NCBI RefSeq assembly: GCF_030409605.1 | Contig: NZ_JAUFQG010000004.1 | Span: 1,350,001 to 1,414,000, forward strand | DNA: 64,000 bases | From: Simiduia curdlanivorans | Lineage (GTDB): Bacteria; Pseudomonadota; Gammaproteobacteria; Pseudomonadales; Cellvibrionaceae | Direction of reading: 5' to 3' | Shown here: in pieces, positions 28,548 through 37,437 of the stretch | Layout: every line of letters begins with the position of its first letter | Numbering within the stretch: position 1 is the stretch's first letter | The notes under the pieces: model-generated | Databases searched by the model: none | Seen by the model: only the letters and a program-made list of their open reading frames with translations | What the model was told of the DNA's origin: nothing | Translations under genes and position numbers: made by a program

Positions 28548-28751
28548 ATGATCCGCTGCCATCTCGCCCGTATGATGGGCGAACACAAGATGCGTGTTGC
28601 CGACGTCGCCCGCGAAACCGGCCTTAGCCGCGCCACTATCACGCTGCTCTACAAAGAAACGGCCCAAAAAGTAGATCTGGAAGCCATTGAAAAGCTGTGC
28701 CTGCTATTTGAATGCCGAGTAGGCGACCTACTTGAGCTGACGCAAGCATAA
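28548..28751 (+). CDS. Small Cro/CI-type HTH regulator
   Basis: 67 aa. It is almost entirely one helix-turn-helix domain: MRVADVARETGLSRATITLLYKE (helices 2-3, residues 15-37) then LEAIEKLCLLFECRVGDLLEL. It resembles the short YozG-like XRE regulators often found beside restriction systems. It lies 76 nt before hsdM on the same strand, so it probably controls the restriction operon, like a controller protein. A palindrome upstream could be its operator. Confidence 0.85.
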   Translation: MIRCHLARMMGEHKMRVADVARETGLSRATITLLYKETAQKVDLEAIEKLCLLFECRVGDLLELTQA

Positions 28752-28827
28752 CCAATATGGCCGGCATAACGGTTGGCCACCAAAACACATCTTTACACCA
28801 TTTGATTGCATTAAAACGGGAAACACC

Positions 28828-30399
28828 ATGACAAGCACCCAACAACGCGCCGCCCTGCAACGCCAAATCTGGGCCATTGCCAACGACGTGCGCGGCTCAG
28901 TCGACGGCTGGGATTTTAAACAATACGTACTCGGCACCTTGTTTTACCGCTTCATCAGCGAAAACTTCGCCCTCTATATCGAAGCCGGTGACGACAGCAT
29001 TACCTACGCTGAGCTTCCCGACAGCGTAATAACGCCCGACATCAAAGACGACGCCATTAAAACTAAAGGCTACTTTATTTATCCCAGCCAGCTGTTCGCC
29101 AATGTGGTCAAAAGCGCCAACAACAACGAAAGCCTCAACACCGATCTAGCCGCCGTTTTTTCCGCGATAGAAAGCTCTGCCAATGGCTACCCCTCCGAGC
29201 AAGACATCAAAGGCCTGTTTGCCGATTTCGATACCACCAGCAACCGCCTCGGCAACACCGTTAAAGACAAAAACCTGCGCTTGGCCGCCGTATTAAAAGG
29301 CGTGGCAGGCCTAGATTTTGGCCATAATTTTTATGAAAAAAGCGATGCCGCGCAAATCGACTTATTCGGCGATGCCTACGAGTTTTTAATCTCTAACTAC
29401 GCTGCCAACGCTGGTAAATCCGGCGGTGAATTTTTTACTCCGCAGCACGTATCAAAGCTGATTGCCCAGTTGGCCATGCATAAGCAAAGCAGCGTCAATA
29501 AAATTTACGACCCGGCGGCCGGTTCCGGCTCACTGCTGCTGCAAGCCAAAAAACATTTCGACGCCCACATTATTGAAGAAGGCTTCTTCGGCCAGGAGAT
29601 TAACCACACCACCTACAACCTCGCGCGTATGAACATGTTTTTGCACAACATCAACTACGACAAGTTCAATATGCAGCTGGGCAACACCCTAACAGACCCG
29701 CATTTTCTGGATGACAAACCCTTTGACGCCATCGTCTCCAACCCGCCCTATTCGGTGAAATGGATAGGCAGTGACGACCCAACCTTAATTAACGACGACC
29801 GCTTTGCCCCCGCCGGTGTGCTCGCACCAAAATCCAAAGCCGACTTTGCCTTTGTATTACATGCACTCAGCTATTTATCCAGTAAGGGCCGCGCGGCGAT
29901 CGTCTGCTTTCCCGGTATCTTTTACCGAGGCGGTGCCGAGCAGAAAATCCGCAAATATTTGGTGGACAACAACTTTGTCGAAACCGTGATTTCGCTGGCC
30001 CCCAACCTGTTCTTTGGCACCACCATCGCGGTAAATATTCTGGTACTGGCGAAAAACAAAACCAGCACCGATACCCAATTTATCGACGCCAGCGGTTTAT
30101 TTAAAAAAGAAACCAATAACAACACTCTCACCGATGCGCATATTGAAAAAATCATGGCGGTGTTTGATAGCAAAGTGAACGTTGAGCACTTTGCCCTTTC
30201 AGTGCCCCTTGAACAGGTGGCCGTTAACGAATACAACCTGTCGGTGAGTAGCTATGTCGAAGCAAAAGATACTCGCGAACTAGTGGATATAACCGAGCTT
30301 AATGCGGAATTAAAAACTACCGTCGCCAAGATTGACCAGCTGCGCCAAGAAATTGATGCGATTGTTGCTGAGATTGAAGGTGAGGAGCAGGAAGCATGA
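28828..30399 (+). CDS. hsdM: Type I restriction-modification DNA methyltransferase subunit
   Basis: 523 aa. It is an adenine-N6 methyltransferase that works with HsdS. The N-terminal HsdM domain (WAIANDVRGSVDGWDFKQYVLGTLFYRFISEN) is followed by SAM motif I DPAAGSGSLLLQA (about 228) and the catalytic NPPY (about 304). The C-terminus is a coiled helix ending EIEGEEQEA. Its stop overlaps the hsdS start (ATGA), so both subunits should be made together. Confidence 0.96.
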   Translation: MTSTQQRAALQRQIWAIANDVRGSVDGWDFKQYVLGTLFYRFISENFALYIEAGDDSITYAELPDSVITPDIKDDAIKTKGYFIYPSQLFANVVKSANNNESLNTDLAAVFSAIESSANGYPSEQDIKGLFADFDTTSNRLGNTVKDKNLRLAAVLKGVAGLDFGHNFYEKSDAAQIDLFGDAYEFLISNYAANAGKSGGEFFTPQHVSKLIAQLAMHKQSSVNKIYDPAAGSGSLLLQAKKHFDAHIIEEGFFGQEINHTTYNLARMNMFLHNINYDKFNMQLGNTLTDPHFLDDKPFDAIVSNPPYSVKWIGSDDPTLINDDRFAPAGVLAPKSKADFAFVLHALSYLSSKGRAAIVCFPGIFYRGGAEQKIRKYLVDNNFVETVISLAPNLFFGTTIAVNILVLAKNKTSTDTQFIDASGLFKKETNNNTLTDAHIEKIMAVFDSKVNVEHFALSVPLEQVAVNEYNLSVSSYVEAKDTRELVDITELNAELKTTVAKIDQLRQEIDAIVAEIEGEEQEA

Positions 30400-31649
30400 G
30401 CAATTTAAGCTTTATGGAAAAGCTGCTGGACGGGGTCGAGGTGGAGTGGAAAGCTTTGGATGAAATTGCTATAAAGATTTCTTCTGGAGGTACACCCAAA
30501 ACTGGCGTTGCTGAATTTTATGATGGGGATATTCCTTGGCTACGTACGCAGGAAGTTGATTTTGGCGAGATCTGGGATACTGGCGTAAAAATTACTGAAG
30601 CTGGTGTTAAAAACTCAAGCGCAAAATGGATTACCGCAAATTGCGTTATTGTTGCTATGTACGGAGCGACAGTCGGAAAAATTGGAATCAATAAAATTCC
30701 AATGACCACAAATCAAGCATGCGCGAACATAGAGCTAGATGCTGAGATTGCTGACTATCGCTATGTTTTTCATTTTTTATCAAGCCAGTACGAATATATA
30801 AAATCACTCGGAGCCGGTTCTCAGACTAATATCAATGCCGGGATAGTTAAAAAGCTTCTGATCCCCATCCCCTGCCCAGACAACCCCAAAAAATCCCTAG
30901 AAATCCAAGCCGAAATCGTCCGCATTTTGGACGCATTTACCGCCATCACCGCCGAGCTGACCGCCGAGCTTAACCTGCGCAAAAAACAATACAACCACTA
31001 CCGCGACCAGTTGTTGGGTTTTGAAGAAGGGGAAGTGGAGTGGAAGACGTTGCCAGAAATGGCTCTTGATTTTGGGCGGGGAAAATCTAAGCATCGACCA
31101 AGAAATGACGCGAGACTGTATGGTGGGGATATACCATTTATACAAACAGGCGATATTAGAGCCGCGTCGCACGTTATCATGCAATACAGTCAAACCTACA
31201 GTGAGCTTGGCTTAAAGCAAAGTAAGTTATGGCCTATGGGAACGCTGTGCATAACGATTGCGGCCAACATCGCAGAAACATCTATATTGGGCTTTGATGC
31301 TTGCTTCCCTGATAGCGTCATCGGTTTTGTCGCTGACCCTAAAAGAACCAGTTCTGGCTATGTTGAATATCTCCTTCAATCAATTAAAAACAAGCTGGAA
31401 GAAAAAGGAAGAGAAAAAAGCAGTGCTCAGAGCAATATTAATCTAGCCACATTTGAACAGTTAAAAATGCCATTTCCATCTCTTGCCGAGCAAGCTCGCA
31501 TCGTCGCCATCCTCGACAAATTCGACGCTCTAACCAGCTCCATCACCGAAGGTTTGCCCCGCGAAATCGAACTGCGCCAAAAGCAATACGAGTATTACCG
31601 CGATTTGCTGCTGAGTTTTCCGAAGCGAGATGCAGAGGTGTCGGCATAA
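30396..31649 (+). CDS. hsdS: Type I restriction-modification specificity subunit
   Basis: 417 aa. It has two target-recognition domains (starting WKALDEIAIKISSGGTPK and WKTLPEMALDFGRGKSK), each followed by a conserved spacer helix: AEIVRILDAFTAITAEL.., then ARIVAILDKFDALTSSI... Each helix region ends in a similar RKKQYNHYRDQLLGF / RQKQYEYYRDLLLSF block. The two recognition domains are visibly more AT-rich than the spacers and than hsdM, as expected if domains are exchanged between strains. Both halves look intact. Confidence 0.94.
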   Translation: MSNLSFMEKLLDGVEVEWKALDEIAIKISSGGTPKTGVAEFYDGDIPWLRTQEVDFGEIWDTGVKITEAGVKNSSAKWITANCVIVAMYGATVGKIGINKIPMTTNQACANIELDAEIADYRYVFHFLSSQYEYIKSLGAGSQTNINAGIVKKLLIPIPCPDNPKKSLEIQAEIVRILDAFTAITAELTAELNLRKKQYNHYRDQLLGFEEGEVEWKTLPEMALDFGRGKSKHRPRNDARLYGGDIPFIQTGDIRAASHVIMQYSQTYSELGLKQSKLWPMGTLCITIAANIAETSILGFDACFPDSVIGFVADPKRTSSGYVEYLLQSIKNKLEEKGREKSSAQSNINLATFEQLKMPFPSLAEQARIVAILDKFDALTSSITEGLPREIELRQKQYEYYRDLLLSFPKRDAEVSA

Positions 31650-31650
31650 A

Positions 31651-32934
31651 ATGAGCAAGAAAAAAGGCCGGTCTAGTAAGCGAGCAAGAAAAATGGAAAA
31701 CAAGTCGCCAGTTGATAAACAACCGAATATTGGTAAGGGTGGCACGGTGGATGATCAACCCGGAACGCTGAGTAAAATTGCAGAACAACTAAAAGTTTCT
31801 GATAAAAAGGTTCAGTTGATTTATGCCTTTAACGGTATGGGCAAGACGCGCTTGTCGCGTGCCTTTAAGGAATTAGTAACCACCCAAACCACCAATAGCA
31901 ATGACGGAGAAGAGTCTGAGTTATCCCGCAGCAAAATTCTGTATTACAACGCGTTTACAGAAGATCTGTTCTATTGGGATAACGACTTGGAAAATGATGC
32001 AGAGCCAAAGCTCAAAATTCAGCCCAATTCATTTACCGACTGGATTCTTAAAGAGCAAGGGCAAGATCGGAATATCGTTACCAATTTCCAGCGCTACGCG
32101 AACGATAAGCTTACGCCACGGTTTAATGAAGAATATAAAACTAAGGATAAAGACGACAAAGAGGTTACGGTTAAAGCATTTTCGGAGGTGACCTTCTCCC
32201 TTGCACGCGGTGATAATGCGGCCTCTCCCAACTTAAAAATATCCAAGGGCGAAGAAAGTAACTTTATATGGAGTATTTTTCAGACCTTGATTGATCAAGT
32301 TATTAGTATCCTCAACGTCGTGGAGCCAGAGCAGAGAGAGACCAGGCAGTTTGATCAACTGGAATATGTGTTTATCGATGACCCAGTAAGTTCACTAGAT
32401 GAGAATCACTTGATTGAGCTGGCAGTAACCTTAGGTGAGCTCATCAAATCCTGTCAGTCTCAGCTGAAGTTTATTATCACTACGCATAGTCCGCTGTTTT
32501 TTAATGTTTTGCACAACGAACTCAATAGCAAGGCGTGTTATCTGTTAGAGCGCTTTGAGGACGGTTCGTTTGCATTGGCTGCAAAGCAAGGCGACTCAAA
32601 CAAAAGTTTCTCCTACCACCTACATTTAAAACAAACACTTGAGAAAGCCATTACTGAGAACAGTATTCAGAAGTACCACTTTACATTATTGCGTAATCTC
32701 TATGAAAAAACGGCCAATTTTCTGGGTTATGACAAGTGGACGGATCTACTGGATACAGCCCCAGGCGACAAACAAGGATACTTAACCCGTATTATTCAGT
32801 TCAGCAGTCATCGTACATTGTCCAGTGAAGAGGTTGCAGAGCCAACTAATCCAGAGAAGCAAATGGTTAGGTTGCTACTGGATAATTTGTTAAGCAACTA
32901 TGGTTTTTTACAGCAGGAACAGAAGCATGGTTGA
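31651..32934 (+). CDS. AAA-type ATPase linked to type I restriction locus (PrrC/RloC-type P-loop family)
   Basis: 427 aa from the ATG at 31651, which follows the hsdS stop after 1 nt; AGAGG lies 10 nt upstream. The P-loop is AFNGMGKTRLSR (about 60-71). The ABC-like Walker B with signature tail reads YVFIDDPVSSLDENH (about 237), and a THSP switch follows. In the databases I remember, relatives are labelled anticodon nuclease or AAA ATPase. I see no obvious separate nuclease domain, so I keep to ATPase. The start is very basic (KKKGRSSKRARK). Position inside hsdMS-hsdR suggests it guards the system. Confidence 0.82.
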   Translation: MSKKKGRSSKRARKMENKSPVDKQPNIGKGGTVDDQPGTLSKIAEQLKVSDKKVQLIYAFNGMGKTRLSRAFKELVTTQTTNSNDGEESELSRSKILYYNAFTEDLFYWDNDLENDAEPKLKIQPNSFTDWILKEQGQDRNIVTNFQRYANDKLTPRFNEEYKTKDKDDKEVTVKAFSEVTFSLARGDNAASPNLKISKGEESNFIWSIFQTLIDQVISILNVVEPEQRETRQFDQLEYVFIDDPVSSLDENHLIELAVTLGELIKSCQSQLKFIITTHSPLFFNVLHNELNSKACYLLERFEDGSFALAAKQGDSNKSFSYHLHLKQTLEKAITENSIQKYHFTLLRNLYEKTANFLGYDKWTDLLDTAPGDKQGYLTRIIQFSSHRTLSSEEVAEPTNPEKQMVRLLLDNLLSNYGFLQQEQKHG

Positions 32935-33030
32935 TGACACACAGCTTATCGCCGAGTCGAACCGTTTTATCGTGCTCGATAAATATACCTAAGAATGGAA
33001 AGTGGCCGAAAGCTATTAGAGCGAAGGCGG
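32927..33030 (+). pseudogene. Decayed 5' remnant of a second hsdR gene
   Basis: Reading from the ATG at 32927 gives MVDDTQLIAESNRFIVLDKYT, then TAA (32990), EWKVAESY, then TAG (33017), then SEGG. This aligns with the start of the intact HsdR at 34133 (MTDYKTIAESNHFIVLDKYKKEWQVAEHYQSEGD). Many synonymous differences show that it comes from another hsdR allele and not from a recent local copy. Similarity stops near 33030, where unrelated DNA leads into rhuM. Confidence 0.85.
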
Positions 33031-33096
33031 AAGTAATATCAGGCAGGCACTTAGGGACAATCAGTCCCCAGGTAGTCACAGATAGAAAGGAACGTT

Positions 33097-34140
33097 ATGA
33101 CCAAGCATCTAAGCTTGCAAGACCAAACCACCGAATTTCTGCTTTATACCGCGCCCACAGGCGAGGTCAAAGTCGAGGTGCTGCTGAGTGGCGAAACCCT
33201 GTGGCTGACGCAGGAGCGCATGGCCGAGCTGTTTGGCGTTCAGCGCCCTGCGATCACCAAACATCTGAAAAACATCTTTGAAAGCAATGAGCTACAGGAG
33301 GAAGTGGTATGTTCCATTTTGGAACATACCACTGAACACGGCGCCATAGCTGGGAAAACACAGACCAGCCAAGTGAAGTACTACAACCTGGATGCAGTGA
33401 TTTCCGTGGGCTATCGGGTCAATTCAGCTCAAGCCACTCAGTTTCGTATCTGGGCGACTCAGCTCATCAAGGAGTACATCATCAAGGGCTTTGCCATGGA
33501 TGATGAGCGCCTGAAAAATGGCCGATTCTTCGGTAAAGACTATTTTCGCGAGCTGCTGGAGCGGGTGCGCTCTATACGCGCCAGCGAACGGCGTATTTAT
33601 CAACAAATTACCGATATTTTTGCTGAGTGCAGTATTGATTACGACTCTAAATCCCTCACCACTCAGCAGTTTTACGCCCATGTGCAAGACAAGTTTCACT
33701 ATGCCATTACCGGCCATACTGCCGCCGAGATTATTTCGCTGAAGGCCGATGCCAGTAAACCCTTGATGGGCATGAGCACCTATAAAAATGCACCGGAAGG
33801 TCGGGTATTAAAATCGGATGCGACGATCGCGAAAAATTATTTAAGTGAAGATGACATCAAAAAGCTGGAGCGCGCTGTATCGGCGTTTTTTGATTACATC
33901 GAAGGCATCATCGAGCGCCGCAACACCTTTACCATGGAAAGCTTTGCCGAGAGCGTAAACAAGTTTCTTACATTCAATGAATATCAGATTCTTGATGGGT
34001 TTGGAAAAGTGTCGCGCAAGCTAGCCGAACAAAAGGCCCATGCGGAATACGATAAATTTAATAAGCAACAACGCATCGAATCCGACTTTGATCGCGAAGT
34101 GGAAAAGCTGCTGCAAAAAAAGGTGTCACAGGATGACTGA
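33097..34140 (+). CDS. rhuM: RhuM-family protein inside the restriction locus
   Basis: 347 aa. The N-terminal segment TLWLTQERMAELFGVQRPAITKHLKNIFES (about 36-64) is a helix-turn-helix-like RhuM signature. It is followed by the YYNLDAVISVGYRVNS.QATQFR.WAT motif and a long C-terminal domain rich in Lys/Glu. RhuM proteins are named after a Salmonella island gene; their biochemistry is not established. An AAAGGAAC ribosome site precedes the ATG. Its end overlaps the hsdR start by 8 nt (ATGACTGA), so the two are translated together. Confidence 0.9.
   Translation: MTKHLSLQDQTTEFLLYTAPTGEVKVEVLLSGETLWLTQERMAELFGVQRPAITKHLKNIFESNELQEEVVCSILEHTTEHGAIAGKTQTSQVKYYNLDAVISVGYRVNSAQATQFRIWATQLIKEYIIKGFAMDDERLKNGRFFGKDYFRELLERVRSIRASERRIYQQITDIFAECSIDYDSKSLTTQQFYAHVQDKFHYAITGHTAAEIISLKADASKPLMGMSTYKNAPEGRVLKSDATIAKNYLSEDDIKKLERAVSAFFDYIEGIIERRNTFTMESFAESVNKFLTFNEYQILDGFGKVSRKLAEQKAHAEYDKFNKQQRIESDFDREVEKLLQKKVSQDD
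33304..33332 (+). repeat. Perfect 12-bp inverted repeat inside rhuM
   Basis: GTGGTATGTTCC (33304-33315) pairs with GGAACATACCAC (33321-33332) around ATTTT. It lies in the coding sequence for VVCSILEHTT and could form a strong hairpin in the mRNA or act as a protein-binding site. Confidence 0.7.
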
Positions 34141-37100
34141 TTACAAAACCATCGCCGAATCTAACCACTTCATTGTGCTGGATAAGTACAAGAAGGAATG
34201 GCAAGTAGCGGAACACTACCAAAGCGAAGGCGACCTAGAGCGGGAGCTGATTCAGGATTTGCAAAATCAGGGTTATGAGTATGTACCCGCGCTGAATAAT
34301 CCTGAGGCCATGTTGGCTAATGTGCGAACTCAGCTGCAAAGCCTCAATAGCGTCGAATTCTTAGAGGGCGAATGGAAACGTTTTCTTGAAACTTATTTAG
34401 ACAAGCCCAGCGATACCATTATTGATAAAACCCGTAAGATCCATGATGACTATATTCATGATTTTGTGTTTGACGATGGTCGCATCAAAAACATCTATCT
34501 GGTGGACAAGAAAAACATAGCCCGCAACAAGGTGCAGGTGATCAAGCAATTTGAGCAAACCGGCAGCCATGCCAACCGCTACGATGTGACCATTCTGGTC
34601 AACGGCTTGCCACTGGTACAAATCGAACTAAAAAAGCGCGGTGTGGCTATTCGAGAAGCGTTTAACCAAGTGCACCGCTACAGCAAAGAAAGCTTTAACA
34701 GCGAGCATTCCCTGTATAAATATTTACAGTTGTTCGTGATCACTAACGGCACCGACAGCCGCTACTTTGCCAACACCACGACGCGCAATAAAAACAGCTT
34801 CGACTTCACCATGAACTGGGCGAAGGCCGATAACAGCCTGATTAAAGATTTAAAAGACTTTACCGCCACCTTTTTCCAGAAGAACACCCTGCTGAATGTG
34901 TTATTGCATTATTCGGTGTTTGACGTCAGCGATACCTTGCTAGTGATGCGCCCTTACCAGATTGCTGCCACGGAACGTATTTTATGGAAAATTGAAAGTT
35001 CTTATAACGCCAAGAACTGGAGCAACCCAGAAGGCGGAGGCTTTATCTGGCATACCACGGGATCAGGCAAAACGTTAACCAGCTTTAAGGCCGCGCGTTT
35101 GGTCACAGAGTTGGCGTTTATCGACAAGGTGTTCTTTGTGGTGGATAGGAAAGATCTCGACTACCAGACCATGAAGGAATACCAGCGCTTTTCGCCCGAT
35201 AGCGTGAACGGCTCTGAAAGTACGGCAGGGTTAAAGCGCAACTTGGACATAGATGATAACAAAATCATCGTTACCACTATTCAGAAACTCAACAACCTAA
35301 TGAAGAGCGAGGGTGACCTACCGATCTACAACAAGCAGGTGGTGTTTATTTTTGATGAATGTCACCGCAGCCAGTTTGGAGAAGCCCAGAAAAATCTAAA
35401 TAGGAAGTTCAAACGTTTTTACCAGTTTGGCTTTACTGGCACGCCCATCTTCCCCCAAAACGCTTTAGGGGCAGAAACCACCGCCAGCGTATTTGGGCGA
35501 GAATTGCATTCCTATGTGATCACCGATGCGATACGCGATGAAAAGGTGCTTAAGTTCAAGGTTGACTATAACGATGTTCGCCCGAAATTTAAGGAAATAG
35601 AAACCGAGCAGGATGAGAAAAAGCTGAGTGCGCTGGAAAACAAGCAAGCCTTGTTGCACCCAGAGCGGATTCGTGAAATATCGCAGTATCTTCTGAATAA
35701 TTTTCGTCAGAAAACCCACCGCCTGCAAGCGAGTGGAAAGGGCTTTAACGCTATGTTCGCGGTGAGCAGCGTAGATGCAGCCAAGCTGTATTATGAAACG
35801 CTAAACCAGTTGCAAGCAGACCCTTCGTACAAAAACAAGGAAAGACCGCTAAAAATAGCCACCATCTTCTCGTTTGCGGCCAACGAAGAGCAGGATGCAG
35901 TGGGCGACATTCTTGACGAAAGTTTTGAAGTGTCGGCGATGAGCAGTAGCGCCAAGGAGTTTTTAAGCGCGGCGATAGGTGATTACAACGCTTTCTTTAA
36001 AACCAATTTCAGTGTTGACAGCAACGGCTTTCAGAATTACTACCGCGATCTGGCCAAACGGGTAAAAGCCAAAGAGATCGACCTGCTGATTGTAGTGGGC
36101 ATGTTCCTCACTGGTTTTGATGCGCCCACTTTAAATACGCTATTCGTTGATAAAAACCTGCGCTATCACGGTTTGATGCAAGCCTATTCGCGAACCAACC
36201 GTATTTATGATGCCACCAAAACCTTTGGCAATATCGTGACCTTCCGCGATTTGGAGAAGGCAACGGTGGATGCCATTACCCTGTTTGGCGATAAGAACAC
36301 TAAAAATGTGGTGCTGGAAAAGAGCTATAAAGAATACATGGACGGCTTTACCGATGTTGCCACCGGTGAAGCGCGGCGCGGCTTTATGGAAGTGGTGAGT
36401 GAGTTGGAGCAGCGCTTTCCTGATCCGGCCAACATTGAAAAAGAAGCCGATAAAAAGGCCTTCGCCAAACTCTTTGGCGAATACCTGCGCGTTGAGAACA
36501 TTCTGCAAAACTACGATGAGTTTGCCAGTCTGAAAGCTTTGCAAAACCTGGATATAAGCGACCCCGAGGCTGTGGAAGCATTTAAAGCCGAGCATTATCT
36601 GGATGATGAAAAGCTGGCTGAACTGCAAACCATACGTCTGCCCGCTGAGCGCAAGGTTCAGGATTACCGTTCTACCTACAACGACATCCGCGACTGGCAG
36701 CGCCGACAGAAATCAGCCGAAGATAAAGAAAAATCCACCATCGACTGGGATGACGTGGTATTCGAAGTAGATCTTCTCAAGTCGCAAGAGATTAACCTAG
36801 ATTACATTCTGGAGCTGATCTTCGAGCACAACAAAAAGAATAAGAGCAAAGCTGACTTGGTGGATGAGGTACGCCGCGTAATTCGTGCAAGCCTGGGCAA
36901 CCGTGCAAAAGAAAGCCTGGTGGTGGACTTCATTAATCAAACCGACCTAGATCAGCTTGGTGAGAAATCCAGCGTGATTGAGGCATTCTTCTCCTTTGCC
37001 CAAGCTGAACAGCAGCGTGAGGCAGAAGAGTTGATTGACGCTGAGAACCTGAATCAAGAAGCCGCGAAGCGCTATATCACAGCATCGCTTAAACGGGAGT

Positions 37101-37246
37101 ACGCCAGCGACGCAGGAACAGAGCTCAATGCCATTCTGCCCAAAATGAGCCCGTTAAATCCGCAGTATCTGACCAAGAAGCAAAGCGTGTTTCAAAAAAT
37201 TTCTGCGTTTGTGGAGAAGTTTAAGGGCGTGGGTGGGAAGGTTTAA
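34133..37246 (+). CDS. hsdR: Type I restriction enzyme, endonuclease/translocase subunit
   Basis: 1037 aa from the ATG at 34133; the frame upstream lies within rhuM. It has an N-terminal PD-(D/E)xK nuclease (YDVTILVNG..LVQIELKKRG, about 150-165). The helicase motor has Walker A HTTGSGKTLTS (about 308), the DECH box IFDECHRSQFGE (about 407), and FGFTGTPIF motif III. Helicase domain 2 (IVVGMFLTGFDAPTLNTLFVDK) and a C-terminal helical domain follow. The enzyme cuts DNA far from the unmethylated recognition site while translocating. It resembles EcoR124-type subunits. Confidence 0.96.
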   Translation: MTDYKTIAESNHFIVLDKYKKEWQVAEHYQSEGDLERELIQDLQNQGYEYVPALNNPEAMLANVRTQLQSLNSVEFLEGEWKRFLETYLDKPSDTIIDKTRKIHDDYIHDFVFDDGRIKNIYLVDKKNIARNKVQVIKQFEQTGSHANRYDVTILVNGLPLVQIELKKRGVAIREAFNQVHRYSKESFNSEHSLYKYLQLFVITNGTDSRYFANTTTRNKNSFDFTMNWAKADNSLIKDLKDFTATFFQKNTLLNVLLHYSVFDVSDTLLVMRPYQIAATERILWKIESSYNAKNWSNPEGGGFIWHTTGSGKTLTSFKAARLVTELAFIDKVFFVVDRKDLDYQTMKEYQRFSPDSVNGSESTAGLKRNLDIDDNKIIVTTIQKLNNLMKSEGDLPIYNKQVVFIFDECHRSQFGEAQKNLNRKFKRFYQFGFTGTPIFPQNALGAETTASVFGRELHSYVITDAIRDEKVLKFKVDYNDVRPKFKEIETEQDEKKLSALENKQALLHPERIREISQYLLNNFRQKTHRLQASGKGFNAMFAVSSVDAAKLYYETLNQLQADPSYKNKERPLKIATIFSFAANEEQDAVGDILDESFEVSAMSSSAKEFLSAAIGDYNAFFKTNFSVDSNGFQNYYRDLAKRVKAKEIDLLIVVGMFLTGFDAPTLNTLFVDKNLRYHGLMQAYSRTNRIYDATKTFGNIVTFRDLEKATVDAITLFGDKNTKNVVLEKSYKEYMDGFTDVATGEARRGFMEVVSELEQRFPDPANIEKEADKKAFAKLFGEYLRVENILQNYDEFASLKALQNLDISDPEAVEAFKAEHYLDDEKLAELQTIRLPAERKVQDYRSTYNDIRDWQRRQKSAEDKEKSTIDWDDVVFEVDLLKSQEINLDYILELIFEHNKKNKSKADLVDEVRRVIRASLGNRAKESLVVDFINQTDLDQLGEKSSVIEAFFSFAQAEQQREAEELIDAENLNQEAAKRYITASLKREYASDAGTELNAILPKMSPLNPQYLTKKQSVFQKISAFVEKFKGVGGKV

Positions 37247-37249
37247 TGA

Positions 37250-37284
37250 GATTTGGGGATTTGGGAGATTTGGGAGATTTGGGG
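37250..37284. repeat. GATTTGGG(GA) minisatellite
   Basis: Four copies of GATTTGGG at 37250, 37258, 37267 and 37276, spaced 8 or 9 nt apart, start 4 nt after the hsdR stop. The same octamer occurs at the element end at 37361. Confidence 0.8.
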
Positions 37285-37290
37285 TAAGAC

Positions 37291-37437
37291 CAGAGTAAAA
37301 ACTCAAATCATTGACAAGAAGGTGCTTTCGACTAGGGTTAGTTAAATCAGAAACCAAGGAGATTTGGGGTCAGAGTAAAAACTCAAATCATTGACAAGAA
37401 GGTGCTTTCGACTAGGGTTAGTTAAATCAGAAACCAA
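37291..37437. repeat. 67-bp direct duplication, period 80 bp
   Basis: The 67 nt from 37291 to 37357 (CAGAGTAAAAACTC... to ...AAACCAA) recur exactly at 37371-37437. The second copy is attached to the transposase gene. The first copy therefore appears to be a duplicated left end of the mobile element. Confidence 0.92.

Noticed and set aside
32931..33281. 116-aa ORF across the ATPase-rhuM gap
   Set aside because: It is out of frame with the recognisable hsdR remnant and with rhuM, and has no features of its own.
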